DNA from: Ceratodon purpureus | Taxonomy: Eukaryota > Streptophyta > Bryopsida > Pseudoditrichales > Ditrichaceae | Assembly: GCA_014871385.1 (NCBI GenBank) | Contig: CM026422.1 | Location: 9,402,564-9,466,563, forward strand | Reading direction: 5' to 3' | DNA length: 64,000 nucleotides | Notes under the pieces: model-generated | Told to the model about the DNA's origin: nothing | Database searches by the model: none | What the model saw: the letters and a program-made list of their open reading frames with translations, nothing else | Shown here: piece by piece, positions 1-12,092 of the stretch | Numbering within the stretch: position 1 is the stretch's first letter | How the letters are laid out: every line of letters begins with the position of its first letter | Made by a program: the position numbers and the translations under genes

Positions 1-1243
1 AGAGTCGACGCCATCACAACAGCCCAAACCGATCCACACCGACACTAGTACTCACTCCGCACAACCGATCGCCTCCCAAAAACAATCACCACAAACTGAT
101 CAGATCAACATTAATATCTAGATTGATATTAGCAACTAGAGCCTAGATCGAGAGATGCTAGATGAGTCGCTACAGACAAGCACAAAGGGTAGTGTGTCGT
201 CGATCGGAGGCGATTAAATACTATTGACTGATCACTGATCAATGATCGATCGATGGACTGCAACCAGGTGGCGATGGAATGTTCCGATCGATCGGGGCAG
301 GTCTAGCTTTGCGAACGATATAACGTTCTCATCCGGGATCTGTTCCTGATCAATCAGGGAGGGCTGCGATGATCAGGGAGCGAATCGATGGACATGGGGG
401 CGGATGGGCGATGATTATTTTGCAGGGATGGGCACGATTTGCTTGTGGGATGTGTGTTGTGAGGATGCACGGGGATGGGGGACCGGGTCAGAGAGGTGCA
501 GGGGTTGCCAAGTGGCGGTTAAGTTGGGAGGGCCAGTTGGGGAATTACACTTGGTGGGTGGTTAATTGGATGCTAGGATTGGGAGATGCTATTTTTATCG
601 TTTATTTTTTGATTGAGTTTTGAGTTTCGGACGAAACGATGGACGGACGTTGTGGGACTGTGATCGGAGAATGATCAGGGGATGTCCGGTATTTATGAAG
701 AATTAACTGAAGTTTGTTTAATTGAATCTGTTTGCAAACCGGTCTGAGCTTGGAATTAAGGCTCTGCACAGGTACAGCTGCGCAAAAACTTGTCAGCGTC
801 TGCATGATGTATGAGAGTCAGAAATGTACAAAATCATTTACCGGTATATGATCTTCTTTCCTGACTCTGTATGAGCTTCTGCACAGTACTATACAGAGTC
901 AGGTGGCTGAAGCCTGCATTCTCGTAATTAAAGCTAAAAATGCTTCAAGCTCGTTACAAGTCCAAACCACTCTGGGACCTACAACTGGTCACTTTACTGA
1001 TGCTCACCAAACTCTCTACTGATAAAAATTAAACTTCCAACTGTATGTCCTGTAAACAGCCAAGGTGATTAGGATGATGGATCACGCTGTTTCTTGAGGT
1101 ATCTATACACTACGTTTCGTACTTTTACAGTCGATTACTATTTTGCGAATATTCACACCTCGAAAATTTGAAATTATTTCCAGCGGTACTAATAATACAG
1201 CATGCGTGAATCCTCAATCTTTCGAAGAGAACATGCATGGAGT
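1..1243. other. Non-coding flank downstream of the beta-propeller gene
   Basis: No convincing coding region. The first 320 bases are rich in GATC/TGATCA-type palindromes (around 220-260). Positions from about 1243 back to about 800 presumably include the 3' UTR of the minus-strand gene that ends at 1244; no poly(A) signal was assigned. Confidence 0.5.
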
Positions 1244-4200
1244 TTACAGGTAGTTGTAACCTGCGACTTGAGCAGTAGCTGTCATGTAGGGACACTGAAC
1301 TCTTCGCGTTTGCGTAGGCTTGTCAAGGAACCACACATCATCAAAATTACAAGTAGGATTCTCCCCTTCTGTTGAGACGATATCAGTCTTTGATGAAGGT
1401 AGCGGACCCCAAGTGGGTGTTCCGTCTTCGTATGCGTTGTGTGTCAGCCTTGTGAGCCCGGAGCCGTCAATATTGATAACAAAAACTTCACCGTAGGGTT
1501 GGTACGCATGCGGCCAGGCGATGGGTTCAGCTGAAACTCCTGCATAGTCACTTGTGAAGGCGATTTTCTTCGCATCAGGGCTGAAAGTGGGGTGGTTCGC
1601 AAGCCCACCGATTCCGGTATCGAAGAGCAAGTGAAGGTCTGTTCCGTTGGGACGAATGAGATATAGAGAAAATGATTTCTCACCTGCACCATTGTAAGTC
1701 ACTAAACCATTGTCACTACCTCACTTGAACAAATGCCACGAAAATTATTACAGGTACAAGATTTACTTCACGATACAGTGCTGTCCTCTGTGGACTCTCC
1801 TGGGATTTCTAAAAAGAACTTCAAACCAAGATAGCATCAAATGAATTAAACAAAAGAATTCAACAACTGGTATTCGACACATACCTGTTGGATGCAACCG
1901 GTTAGACGAAAACGCAATCCATTCATTATCAGGCGACCATGAAGGCATAGTATCAATCCAAGCCCCTTCGGTAAGTCGTCGCAAATACTTCTCTTCCCCA
2001 TCAACAGAATCCATGATATACAAATTCTTATGACCGTCCCTTCCAGAACGAAAGACGACATACTTCCCGTCTGGTGAAGGTGACGGAAATGCGTTATTCG
2101 CAGTGCCCTCCTTTGTCAAGTGTTTATACTTGACGTTCGCCTCGTCAGCTGTATCTGCCTTTTGAATGGCTACTATACGCACAGTGCTTTCCACAGAAGC
2201 AAAACCCGGCCCATGTGCAACATACACCACCCCCTTTCCTGTAGGATCCCAGGCAGTTCCGAAGAGGTTACCTCGGTACAAGATTCGTTTGTTTGAGCCA
2301 TCCAGGTTCATCACAGCCAAGCATTCTGTACTCTTGCAGCTATCCACATAAGCAATTAATGACCCGTCTGGTGAAATTACCCCAAAACTGCCGCGTATTC
2401 GAACTAAAGAAACGCTTGCAAGTGGTGATTTTACAAATTCAACTCGAGGTTCCACACTCTGGGCACTCTGTTCTGTTCCTCTGCATCGGTGATATCCAAT
2501 TCTGTTAGAGGTTGGAGAGACGAAGGGACTGTAGTGGTGGATGTTGGGGTTGATGAGAGCTGTCAATGGGAGGAACTTCTGTTCTTGCAAATCAAAGAGT
2601 TCAATGTGCCGAATTGATGTTCGGCGCGTGGCAACTGAAATCCACTTTCCAGATCTTGAAGCTGCTGGAGTGAAGGCGTGTACCCCTGGAGGAGTCACCC
2701 GCTCAGCTTCTGCATTGATTTGTCAGAAAACAAGACAAGCTAGTCAGTGTAAAATCGTTTGAAAGCTAAAACCCGTCATTTAATAAAGACTCAAAACCCA
2801 ACTCCAACAAGATCACAACAACGTTGAACGCTCTCCCCTTGAAGACAAGAGCAAGACAAACAGGAACAATGGGGGCAGACCTTGTTCGGCACTTGAATCA
2901 GACACGTTAACTCTGAATATACTCCACCATCCATCATCTGCTACGCGGTGGAAATACACTGTATTTTCATCCGCCCAGGAAGGCCACCCTGCATTATTGA
3001 CAATCTTTCGCCTTTGAGAGCCATCCTCTGCTTTGAAGACATGGAGGTCCAAGTTTAATGCTTCAATTTCTCGTTCCCACCCTCGTCCTTCATTGGAAGC
3101 CACTGCAACCCATTCACCTGTACACACAACCCCTGTTTAGCTAAACAAAATATATACTCAACGCATTACTCTTTCAATAATTCTAATCTCTATGTTCAAA
3201 TCTTATGAAAATATTGAACAAAGAGTCCGGGAATACAAATTTTGATGTCCAGTCTTTCATAAGCCAGTTATGAGACATTAGACAAGAACCCTGCAAATGA
3301 TTAAAGTGCGACTTGTGGCATAAAACAGGTTTCTAGATCAGTATCACTATATAAAAAAGAAATCTCACATTCAGTAAAACTAAGGAATCAAAACCCTAGT
3401 AACAGGAAGCTGAGATTTTACCAGAAGGGGAGAGTGCAGGGCTGTAGTCGGTGATCCCAGGTGGAGTCAAGCGCTTGGTAACGGAGGTTTTAAAGTTCAA
3501 CGAGTAAACGCCGTTCCACCCTTGCAAAGGCTTTCCAACGTCTTCTTCAGTCGAAACAAACACAACTATATCTCCGTTCATTGATGGCATGTCATTCAGA
3601 TAAGCCTTCGAGGGAGTATTCACGTCTACATTTCGTAATGCAAAACGCCTTTTCCTTCTTGTCCTTGAGAGGTCATTCTCCTCAGAACCTGCCACTTCCA
3701 AAACAGGATCAACATGAGGAAAATTGACACCCTACATCCATGGTTCCCAAAATATATCGTAATATCCTTATAACATCGAAAACTGTGAAAAATTCAACCA
3801 TTTTGAGACGAAAATTACAACAATAAAAAAATTCCACATCTCCTCAGCTTCTTTAAAACAATTTATGAAATCAACTGACTAAATTTTTGTTTTCAAAACT
3901 CAAGAACACCAACCACGGCTAAAATTTCAGCGACAAACTCCCAAATCAAACCGATTCGAACAACCCCAATTGAACTCAGAATTTTTACATCACCTAACCC
4001 TCTCTGCCAATTTCAAAATGGCACCTATGTTATGATGGTACAATAATAACCAATTCTTGCCGTCGACCAAAAAACTGGCCTCCGAATCCAGGAATTGAAG
4101 CCAGAATTCTACGCCTTACCTTGCATCGGCAAATCAAGATACAACTGCGCACTGCCTTCAACTTCCGAGACGTAAACGAGCAACTCCGTCTCCTCCAACC

Positions 4201-4534
4201 CGCCATCTTGCCCCTCACGCCCCACTTCCCGCAACAGCCTCTCCAAAATCGCGGAACCCCTCCCGCCCTTCACCAGCTGCGCATTGTAGCTCACGGACTC
4301 GCCACCCGTCACCCGCGTCTCCCTAAACCTCCCCCCTCCATCACCCCCACCCGGAAGCTCCACCGTATACACATCAAAGCCAAAGCTCAACCGCCCCAGC
4401 GTTGAGAACCCAATTGTACCTCCATGGGCAGCAGCCTCTCCCTCACCCTCCACCCCTGCAGCTGATGCAGCTCGGGTAGCAACAACTGCAAGTGCCACCA
4501 TCGTCACCCACATCCTCACCGCCATCTCTCCCAT
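1244..4534 (-). CDS. TolB/DPP6-like WD40 beta-propeller protein, 5 exons
   Basis: Seen: five open segments join in frame through GT-AG junctions. Exons are 4120-4534, 3422-3688, 2881-3117, 1885-2709 and 1244-1683, giving about 727 aa. Every intron is phase 1; the second donor is GTAAAA, the fourth GTATGT. The N-terminus (MGEMAVRMWVTMVALAVVATRAASA) is a likely signal peptide. The body repeats TolB/PD40-type blades: LTPPGITDYSPALSPSG, HYSPFVSP, GVISPDGSLIAY, AFPSPSPDGKYVVF, TMPSWSPDNEWIAF and NHPTFSPDAKKIAFTSD. Known: this matches plant proteins of the Arabidopsis At1g21670/At1g21680 kind, annotated as DPP6 N-terminal-like, with no peptidase domain. Inference: a secreted or endomembrane propeller of unknown ligand. 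The exon 2 acceptor could be 6 bases upstream (AG|TGGCAG|GT), since both keep frame. ATG 4534 is chosen because it starts the hydrophobic leader; a second ATG four codons later is possible. Confidence 0.85.
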
Positions 4535-6513
4535 TCCTTCAACTGCACCACAACATAACGTAGCCTAAATTCTCCACAAAATCAACACACAAAACTCAGC
4601 ATCTGAAGTGGCTGAAGATAACTCATTTCAATGGGTTTTTTCTCAGGATTAGCATGCACACTGTGCAAGTGAGAAGTGTTTGACGATCATATGCGATGCC
4701 GCAAGTTGGCGAGTTTAGGTGCTGAGCTGAAGATCTCTCTTTTGGGTAGATAAAAGGTGAAAAAAGTGTAGAATTTAGCAGTTCGGTGATGGATTTTCAG
4801 CGAGGAAGACATAGATTTTAGCTGTTGGGCGATTGGTTTTGGAGAAATGAACAGTTTGGGTGATTAGGAAGCCTGCCACGAAGACGCTCAATTGATACTT
4901 TACATACAGTACCTTAGCTTATATCATAAAGTCAGGAAATAACCTCATTTCTGCTCTACACTAATTTCAGATCGAAGCTTCACTGATTGGGAGAGTGACA
5001 TGCCAATCCATCGCTCTTTACTTGAAGCACTTCGATTGAGGGAGTGGATCTTTGGGCATTCTCTTATGGTTGAAACAGAGGTTTAGTTTCCTTTCGCCCA
5101 CCAATCATTTCGGGTCCGTGCAGATGAGGCAACATGCGTATGAGTGTCTCTTGTGAAGTGCAGCGTTTTTGTCAACTGCCATGCGTTTTTGCCAACTGCG
5201 GCCATGCGTTTGTGCAGTGGTCGATCATGAAGAAAGGAGGATTGATGGTGTTGCAGATAGTCTGACTAGTGAGCAGGGATCACAGGGATCACTGTTGTTG
5301 GATTTGTTGGAGGAAGGAGGGGTGCGGTGTTCGGCAACTCCATGTGCGTCCAGCGCTGAGATTGCATCAATTGTGGACTAGGTTATTGTAAAGTAGGTTA
5401 CGTTATCAAGAATAATTGCAAGGGAGTACTTTCCGTTTTGCAAATCGGCGGAGAATGTGATTGATTTTGATGGTTTGACCTACTTTACAATTACTAGACA
5501 TAATCTTAAAGTAATTAGTTTTAGTTGTTTAATTATTTGTAGATCACAAGTCTTCTTTGACCATGGCTATGAATTGGTATGAATGGATCATTATTGATGC
5601 ACAAATATCTTATAAGTATGTGGAGGTTTTGAAATCCTGATCAAGTACAAGGAATATTCAACCAATTAATATGTTTTTTTGCTATAGGTAGTAAGTTGTA
5701 ACTTACACAATTCTGTAAAATTTTATACAATTTTTAATAAATCCTCATATATTTACAGCCACGTTTCATTACACAATAAATTGAGTCACAGCCACCCTTC
5801 CCATCCTGGTGGTCAATGAAGGGAAGGGTGCTGAATAGAGACACGCCCTTCAAACTCCTCCCCTTTTTGAAACAACCTGAAGTGAATCCTCCCACAGAAA
5901 CCACCACACCTGCCTTGTCCACGTGTTTTCTGTGCCAAAGGAAAAACCCACACATGGCACAGAAAAAGCAGACAGATAAAATTCCCATTACACAAACCCA
6001 TTTCTTTCCAATGCAAAAAACAATCTCCCCCTAAACTTACAACTCACCACATCTGACTTCCAACACAGAAGTCCCCTCAAACACCAACAGTCTGCTTCAA
6101 AACAACTAAACACAATCAACCAAAAGTATGTCCAAGAGTCAGCTTCAAAACTGAAGCCTTGAAACTAAACAAAATCAACAGAAAAAGGATGTCGAAGTGA
6201 TTGGAAGAACACAGTACAGCTCAAATGCTTGCGACTGGGATGTGTCGCTGACATGGAAAAGGATCAGGAAGATGTGAATCCATCCTTGCAGAGTCAAAAA
6301 CGGAACAATGCCATGAGCTCAGCATGATCCCATCTCCGCAGAGTTATCCCAAGTTCACTGTTGGATTGGAGACACGGATGCGCATGTGCCAGATTTCTTT
6401 CCTATTTCTGTGGGGTGGGAGCTTCGAGCCTGGTTTTCAGGATTTGGAGATTGCTGGAAAGACGCAGGAGGAGAGGAGAGAGAAGAGAGGAGAAGAGTTG
6501 ATTGGCAGCTGAG
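4535..6513. other. Intergenic region and 5' leader of the VTT gene
   Basis: This holds the divergent promoter space between the minus-strand propeller gene and the plus-strand VTT gene. No ORF has family similarity that I recognise. 4900-5760 is AT-rich. The purine-rich stretch ending at 6513 (GAGCTGAG before GTAAGTGG) looks like the end of a 5' UTR exon of the VTT gene. Confidence 0.4.
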
Positions 6514-6657
6514 GTAAGTGGATTAACTTCTGGTTCCTGTTGTGGTGCGAAGTGGGTCAGCCGTGTTCATCCTTGCTTGATAGTTTTCTGTCTGTTTTTG
6601 AGATGGTGTGGAGGTTTTTGATATTGCACCTGTTTTGATGTTTTGATATTTGGACAG
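6514..6657 (+). other. Probable 5' UTR intron of the VTT-domain gene
   Basis: A strong donor (GAG|GTAAGT at 6514) is followed by a T-rich tract and an acceptor (TTTGGACAG ending at 6657). It lies 86 bases before the first candidate start codon. Leader introns are common in plant genes. RNA evidence is not available here. Confidence 0.45.
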
Positions 6658-6743
6658 GCATTAGATTGGGTGGAGTGAATCCACATTCACAACTTGCGCT
6701 TTGGCACGGTTTAGGACGTTGTTGAAGGGAGTAGGAGGAGAGA

Positions 6744-9485
6744 GTGAGTTTGAGGGAGAGTGGGATTGGTGTTGAGGTAGGAGGGGGAATGGCAGCGGCA
6801 CTCCTCTCGGGAGCGCTGTCGTTTCATGTTGGGGTGCAGCGGCATCCCTCTCAACAGGAATGGCAAGGGGATTCCGCTATGGCGTCCTCAATTGCGTCTG
6901 TGAGTGGCGCATCATGCCGGGGTAGCTCCTCGTCTTCGTTTCCTTATCCTGCGCAGCTGGAGTTTGTTTTGGGTTTTCGTGGAGGGAAGACGTCGAGGGT
7001 CGGAGGTTTTGTCGCTTCGTCGCGAGTCTCCAGCTGCATGCCATTGTTCTTATCCTCTGAGAATCCTTTTAGGCAACAGACGAGAGCTAGTTTAATGCAC
7101 TGGAGTAGGAATAGAGCGCGTAGCGTGCGAGTTGCATCTCTGAAGGATGGCCAGCGGGAGGCTTTACATGAGGTAGACGAGCAGTCAAAACCCATAGAAT
7201 TAGGTTCACCACCTGTACCCCATGGTAGCTCAGAGAATGGAAGTGACCGGAAGGAGGGAGAGGATACGCATTCTTCAGAGGCTCCCGAGGAGGTAGCGAA
7301 TTTCGTCGCGGCTAAAGCTGATGAAGACGCCGCCAGTTTGAAGGAGGAGGTTAAGGGCTCCGAGCAGGGTATGTCAGGGACAGTGAAGGGCACCATAATA
7401 GCCGCGGTTCTGCTGCTCGCATGTGTGGGTGGATTTGGGGCCCTAAGTTTTTTCTACAAGGAGCAAATAAATGAGCTCCTCACTCAGTTTTCTGATCTCC
7501 TCGAAGGTCAGGCAAATTCTGATATCACAGGCCAAGCTTCGTCTTTCTTGCACATAATTGGATTTTTTCCTAAGGTTTATCAGTAATTGTATATGTTTCA
7601 GATGGCCGCTGTTCTCTTGCTGTCCCGTTCATGTGTCTTTTAGGGCTTGAGCTCTGCATTTGAGATATCGCTCATTGTATTGTTGTGGGCACTGGAATTC
7701 AGGATATGGGCCTGCCGGATATGTCCTGTTTGTGCTTGCTTATGCCGGATTAGAGGTATGACTTCCCTTCCTCGCCTCATATATATTTCAATGGTTCAAG
7801 CTCTTTAGAACGAGATTTCGATGAGAATAAGTTGAAGTGCAATCGACTGTTTTGGGAAGAACTAACTTGTGTCCCATTGGACTACCGAGAAGCCGCTGCT
7901 GCAGGTGGTGCTCTTGTGGTTAAATTTCGATTTTTTCAAAGTAATCTGTAGTATCTTGCTACAGCAGAAAATATGAATATAATAGTTTTCAGATTGACAA
8001 AAGGGTATATAGCTGCCAATTACATGTGCTAGCTAGCGTAGTGCTTCAAGCTCACTCAAGTGGAATAAGGTGCAGGTTCTTAGGATTTGCAATCATGTAA
8101 GTTAACAGGCCGTTGCTACATTCCGCGTCTTTGGTGTTTAATGTTATGTTTTGTTGTATGCAATTTTCAGATACTTGCTATTCCAGCTGTTCCTTTGACT
8201 ATGTCAGCAGGATTGCTGTTCGGTACTTTATATGGGACGATTATGGTTTCCATAGCAGGCACGGTAAGCTAAATTAAATTTGCGCAAATTTTTATATTTA
8301 GTATATTTAGGGTTTTGAGTTATTGCGTGATGTGTTTTGTACACAAGATTTGTTGCAGGGGTATACTGACTTGATCTTTGTGAATCTCTTGCAGCTGGCA
8401 GCAACGGTTGCTTTTCTCATAGCACGGTATTTTGCAAGGGATCGTATTCTTAAACTGGCACAAAACAATCCAAAGTTTCTGGCGATTGACAAGGCTATTG
8501 GAGCAGATAGTTTTAGGGTGGTCACTCTTCTGCGACTTAGTCCCTTACTTCCTTTCTCTCTGGGAAACTACCTCTACGGTCTCACTTCTGTCGAATTAAT
8601 CCCTTACGTGCTTGGAAGGTACATTGTCTAACGAAGTTTGGGTTAGTCGTTACTTCCTCCCTGTTAGAGCTTAATGCTATGATTATCATGTCGATAGAGT
8701 TTTGGTGTATGTGCGTTAATTCATTATCTGAATATGATGTGCAGCTGGTTGGGTATGCTTCCTGGGACATGGGCGTATGTCAGCGCAGGTGCCATTGGAA
8801 GGGCATTTATTGTAAGTTATAACTTTGTCCAATAACCACAAATATCTATTGGTACTTTTTTTGTTCCGTCCTCAAAGAATTTTCTGTTTTGAAGTCATGG
8901 TATGCAATTTCCATAGGGTCGCCTGTGGTTAGAGCCAATTAGTTCACTTCTCAGCGCTCGCGTTTCTATGTACTCTTGAGAGCTGACGCTAACAGATGAT
9001 GAGTCATTTTCGAACTTTTAGAAAGTGTTGCTGAATCCCCTCAATAGTCTCTAGCTGTATTTGACACGGATGGGCAAGCATTAAAATATATGATCTTCCA
9101 TTCGCAGAAACAAGAGGCAGATGCTGTTTTCCCAGGCGGCCCAGAAAGTTATTGGACCTTGGGAATTGGATTAGTGGCTACCATTTTTGCAGCATCTTAC
9201 GTTGGCAAATTGGCCAAGGTTTGTTGCTTTCCTTCTCTATGTTCCTTTTCGGCACCAATGAAGTACTGTAGGCATAGAGTTTATTTTGAGAATTTTCCCC
9301 AGTTTTATGAACCTGTCTGTACGATGACGTCATACGCTCATGAAATTTGAAACATAACGGCCACTGTGAGAGGTGCTGAGCAGCAAACATGTTTTAGAGG
9401 TACATTGTCCATGTTCATCTAATTACGTTCTATTTTCCTGATCATGTGATTGCAGAATGCGATGAAGGATATCGAAGACGCATAA
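6744..9485 (+). CDS. Plastid-type VTT/SNARE-associated Golgi (DedA-like) membrane protein, 7 exons
   Basis: Exons 6744-7506, 7703-7755, 8171-8263, 8395-8618, 8745-8811, 9108-9218 and 9456-9485 join in frame to 446 aa. The N-terminal ~130 residues are Ser/Arg-rich and acid-poor, as in a chloroplast transit peptide. An acidic linker follows, then a membrane segment (GTIIAAVLLLACVGGFGAL). The VTT core reads GYGPAGYVLFV, ILAIPAVPLTMSAGLLFG, FLIARYFARDRI, FRVVTLLRLSPLLPFSLGNY, YLYGLTS and SWLGMLPGTWAYVSAGAIGRA; the C-terminus ends KDIEDA. Known: plant relatives such as Arabidopsis At1g22850 share this core; the wider VTT family includes TMEM41/VMP1 lipid scramblases and bacterial DedA. Inference: a plastid-envelope or thylakoid membrane protein, possibly moving lipid. 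ATG 6789 (GGAATGGC) is a better Kozak context and equally possible. Exons 2-7 are duplicated in the pseudogene downstream. Confidence 0.88.
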
Positions 9486-12087
9486 GGATTGTCGCTAGGA
9501 AAGAATTTGTTAGGAGATTCCAACTTTGGCCCAGCAGGGTGCAGACTATTGACGCAGACGTCAAGCAAAGCACGTCAGCGGTTTGAGGGCCATTACTGTT
9601 GAAGCGGATATTGGTAGAAACAGTGAGTGTACATAATTTCATTACACATCAATGGTTCTCTTCACATGCGAAACTTAGAATGAAATGGTGGTAGAAGAAA
9701 GTTATCAAGTAGACGGCGAGTGTTCCAACCTGCCCTGGAGCTGCATTTAGTGTAATGTCAAATGGGTAATCCCAAGCGTTTCTGTAAATTTATGATGTCA
9801 ATATCAATTCAAGGTCTTATTGTCGTCATGGAAACTTGGAAGGTCGTATGATACAGAAGCTGGAAGGTAAGGATAGCAGCTTTGCTTCTCTCATTGGCAA
9901 ATAGCTCATGCTTTTTTGGTGACTGATGTCAAATTGTCAGCCAGAGACTTTGATTTGTTTGACAAAACCAGAAACCTCAGAAGTGCATGCTAAATACTCA
10001 GAATCTGAAACCTTACTGGTGGATGTCTCAATGCTCATTGTGTCTGCTCGTGAGTAATCAAAACCATGCCGAACCTGAGGACTTGCTCAGGATCAAGTAG
10101 TGCTTGAGCTGTTGCACTGCCTCCAGCATGAACGCCTGTCCAAGTTGCTTATCTTCATACACCAAACTCACAAGGTCATAAACTTATGAGTTGTTATGTT
10201 CATGTTTTCTTTTCCAATTCACTTCTACCCTATTTATCTACATCTTTTTTTTCACTACTTCTATCCTATATTTTTTTATTAAAAAAAAATTAGATTACTC
10301 AGAATAATTGCATTTTAAGATACTTTCTAAACAACGAAGTACATCAAAAGCAACCATAAAATTTTAAGACATTTATGTGTTTTACAAAAGAATTAAACAC
10401 CCTATCTCTAAAATGACATCATTGGAATTAAAGATTTAAGTTATTTTGAGTTCTAAGTACTAAATTTTAATATTAACTTTTTTAGGTCTTTTTTGAATCA
10501 AAGAACATAAATCCTTTCTTCTCTACTACCGTTGAATTTAAATGTATACCATTTTGTAAAAGGAGACTAAAGAAGAATTACATATTTTCATTTATTTCTA
10601 AATATTTGTTGTATTGAAAATTTAATGATTGGATGAGTAGTACGTGAGTGTATTCTAGTCTAATAATTCTATTATTATATTATGATTGACGTTACAATCA
10701 AATTGTATCATTTGCGCAATATTTCATTCTAAAATATTGTTAATTTTTCTATATTTTTATTTTTAAAAATTGATAAAAATTTAATAAATTTCAAAATAAT
10801 GGATACTTAGATTTGAAGGTAGTTGGAAAAGTAGGTGTGTAAATCTTCTTCTTTTTATTAGGAAAAGATACAAATAACAAAATCAATGTTTTGAACTTTT
10901 TTAAATCCTAAATTCAAAGATGGTAGAGTTTTTAATTCTTGGTTTCTGATATGGATAATATAAAACTTCAGAGTCTATAAAAAAAAATGCTTTAAGAATT
11001 TTCACTTCTCAATAGTAAAAGTATTAAGTAAAAAATTTTGAAGTCTAAAAATCTACGTTAAAATGTGAATCCAAAGACACAAATTGACTTTTTCTTTCCT
11101 CTAAAATGTTTAGAAAAAAAATTACAATCAATTGACTATATGACCAAAGAGATAAAATTGTCAAAAATTACCATGAAGTTCAGACAAAAATAACTCGCTT
11201 GTAAGGAATTGTTGAAAGGCAATCTTTGATTTAGAATCATTTTGGACAAATATTAATTATAAGATCAATGCTTTAAAGAGTAAATTTATGAGGCTAAATT
11301 GAAAGAATAACAATGACATGTTTGTTTGTTAATGAAAACAAAGTCCCGTTTTTTGAAAACCTCTACAAAATTGTCATCTATAATTTTGACATTTTTTAGT
11401 TTATATATAACTTCTTTGAATAAAATATAGACTCATAGATTTCAATTATATTGACATACTTACAACTGAAATTTTATTCTAATATTCTCAACATAGATAG
11501 AATCTAAAGCATAAAAGTAAAAATTGAAGGATGTTACAATATGTTTTTAGAAGTATTAATTTTATATTCTATTAATTATTGAATAATGGATTGATTAATT
11601 TAAAATTATTTGGTATGATTTCTTTTATTTCTTAATTTACAATTCTATATACGAGTACAAAAAATAAAATAAAATATATAGATTGTAGCCATTTGAGGCT
11701 TAACGTCGAACGATCGTGGGCTCATTAGACTCGTTCGCTGCAATGCCCGACAAATCAGAAGAAATATTTATGAAATTGCAAATTATGTGAAAGATCAGTC
11801 TCGTGAACTACGCTCGCCAAACCCCCTTCCCGATGCAAACGGTCATAGATCTGTGAGAATTGGGACGGGGAGGTTATTATCCGATGTTGCCACTGCGACC
11901 AACATCCTCCCACTAGTTTCAATAGTTGTTCATGCGCCTCGAGAATAATTGTGTTGGTTAGTGATCGTAGTTGTCGGAGAAGATCAGTAACTTGCTGATT
12001 CACGGCTCACCCATGCATTCGTGAATTCCTGCGCATTTGAGGTCGTGATATTGGACTAGCTTGCTTGTATTCATGAACTGCTTGCGG
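6870..12087 (+). repeat. Segmental duplication, copy A
   Basis: From about 6870 (inside exon 1 of the VTT gene) to 12087 this DNA recurs between about 13350 and 38533. The match is almost base-perfect for 7490-7975 and for 7976 to about 10950 (offset +24477), with only isolated substitutions. From about 10950 to 12087 the match to 35430-38533 is clearly weaker and interrupted. Both copies stop matching right after the shared string CATGAACTGCTTGCG. Copy A keeps the intact VTT gene and lacks the 18.5-kb insertion. Confidence 0.85.
9700..11690. other. AT-rich non-coding spacer
   Basis: 3' UTR and downstream DNA of the VTT gene, becoming very AT-rich after 10200. No ORF worth calling. It is repeated in copy B with near identity up to about 10950. 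Confidence 0.6.
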
Positions 12088-12092
12088 TAAAC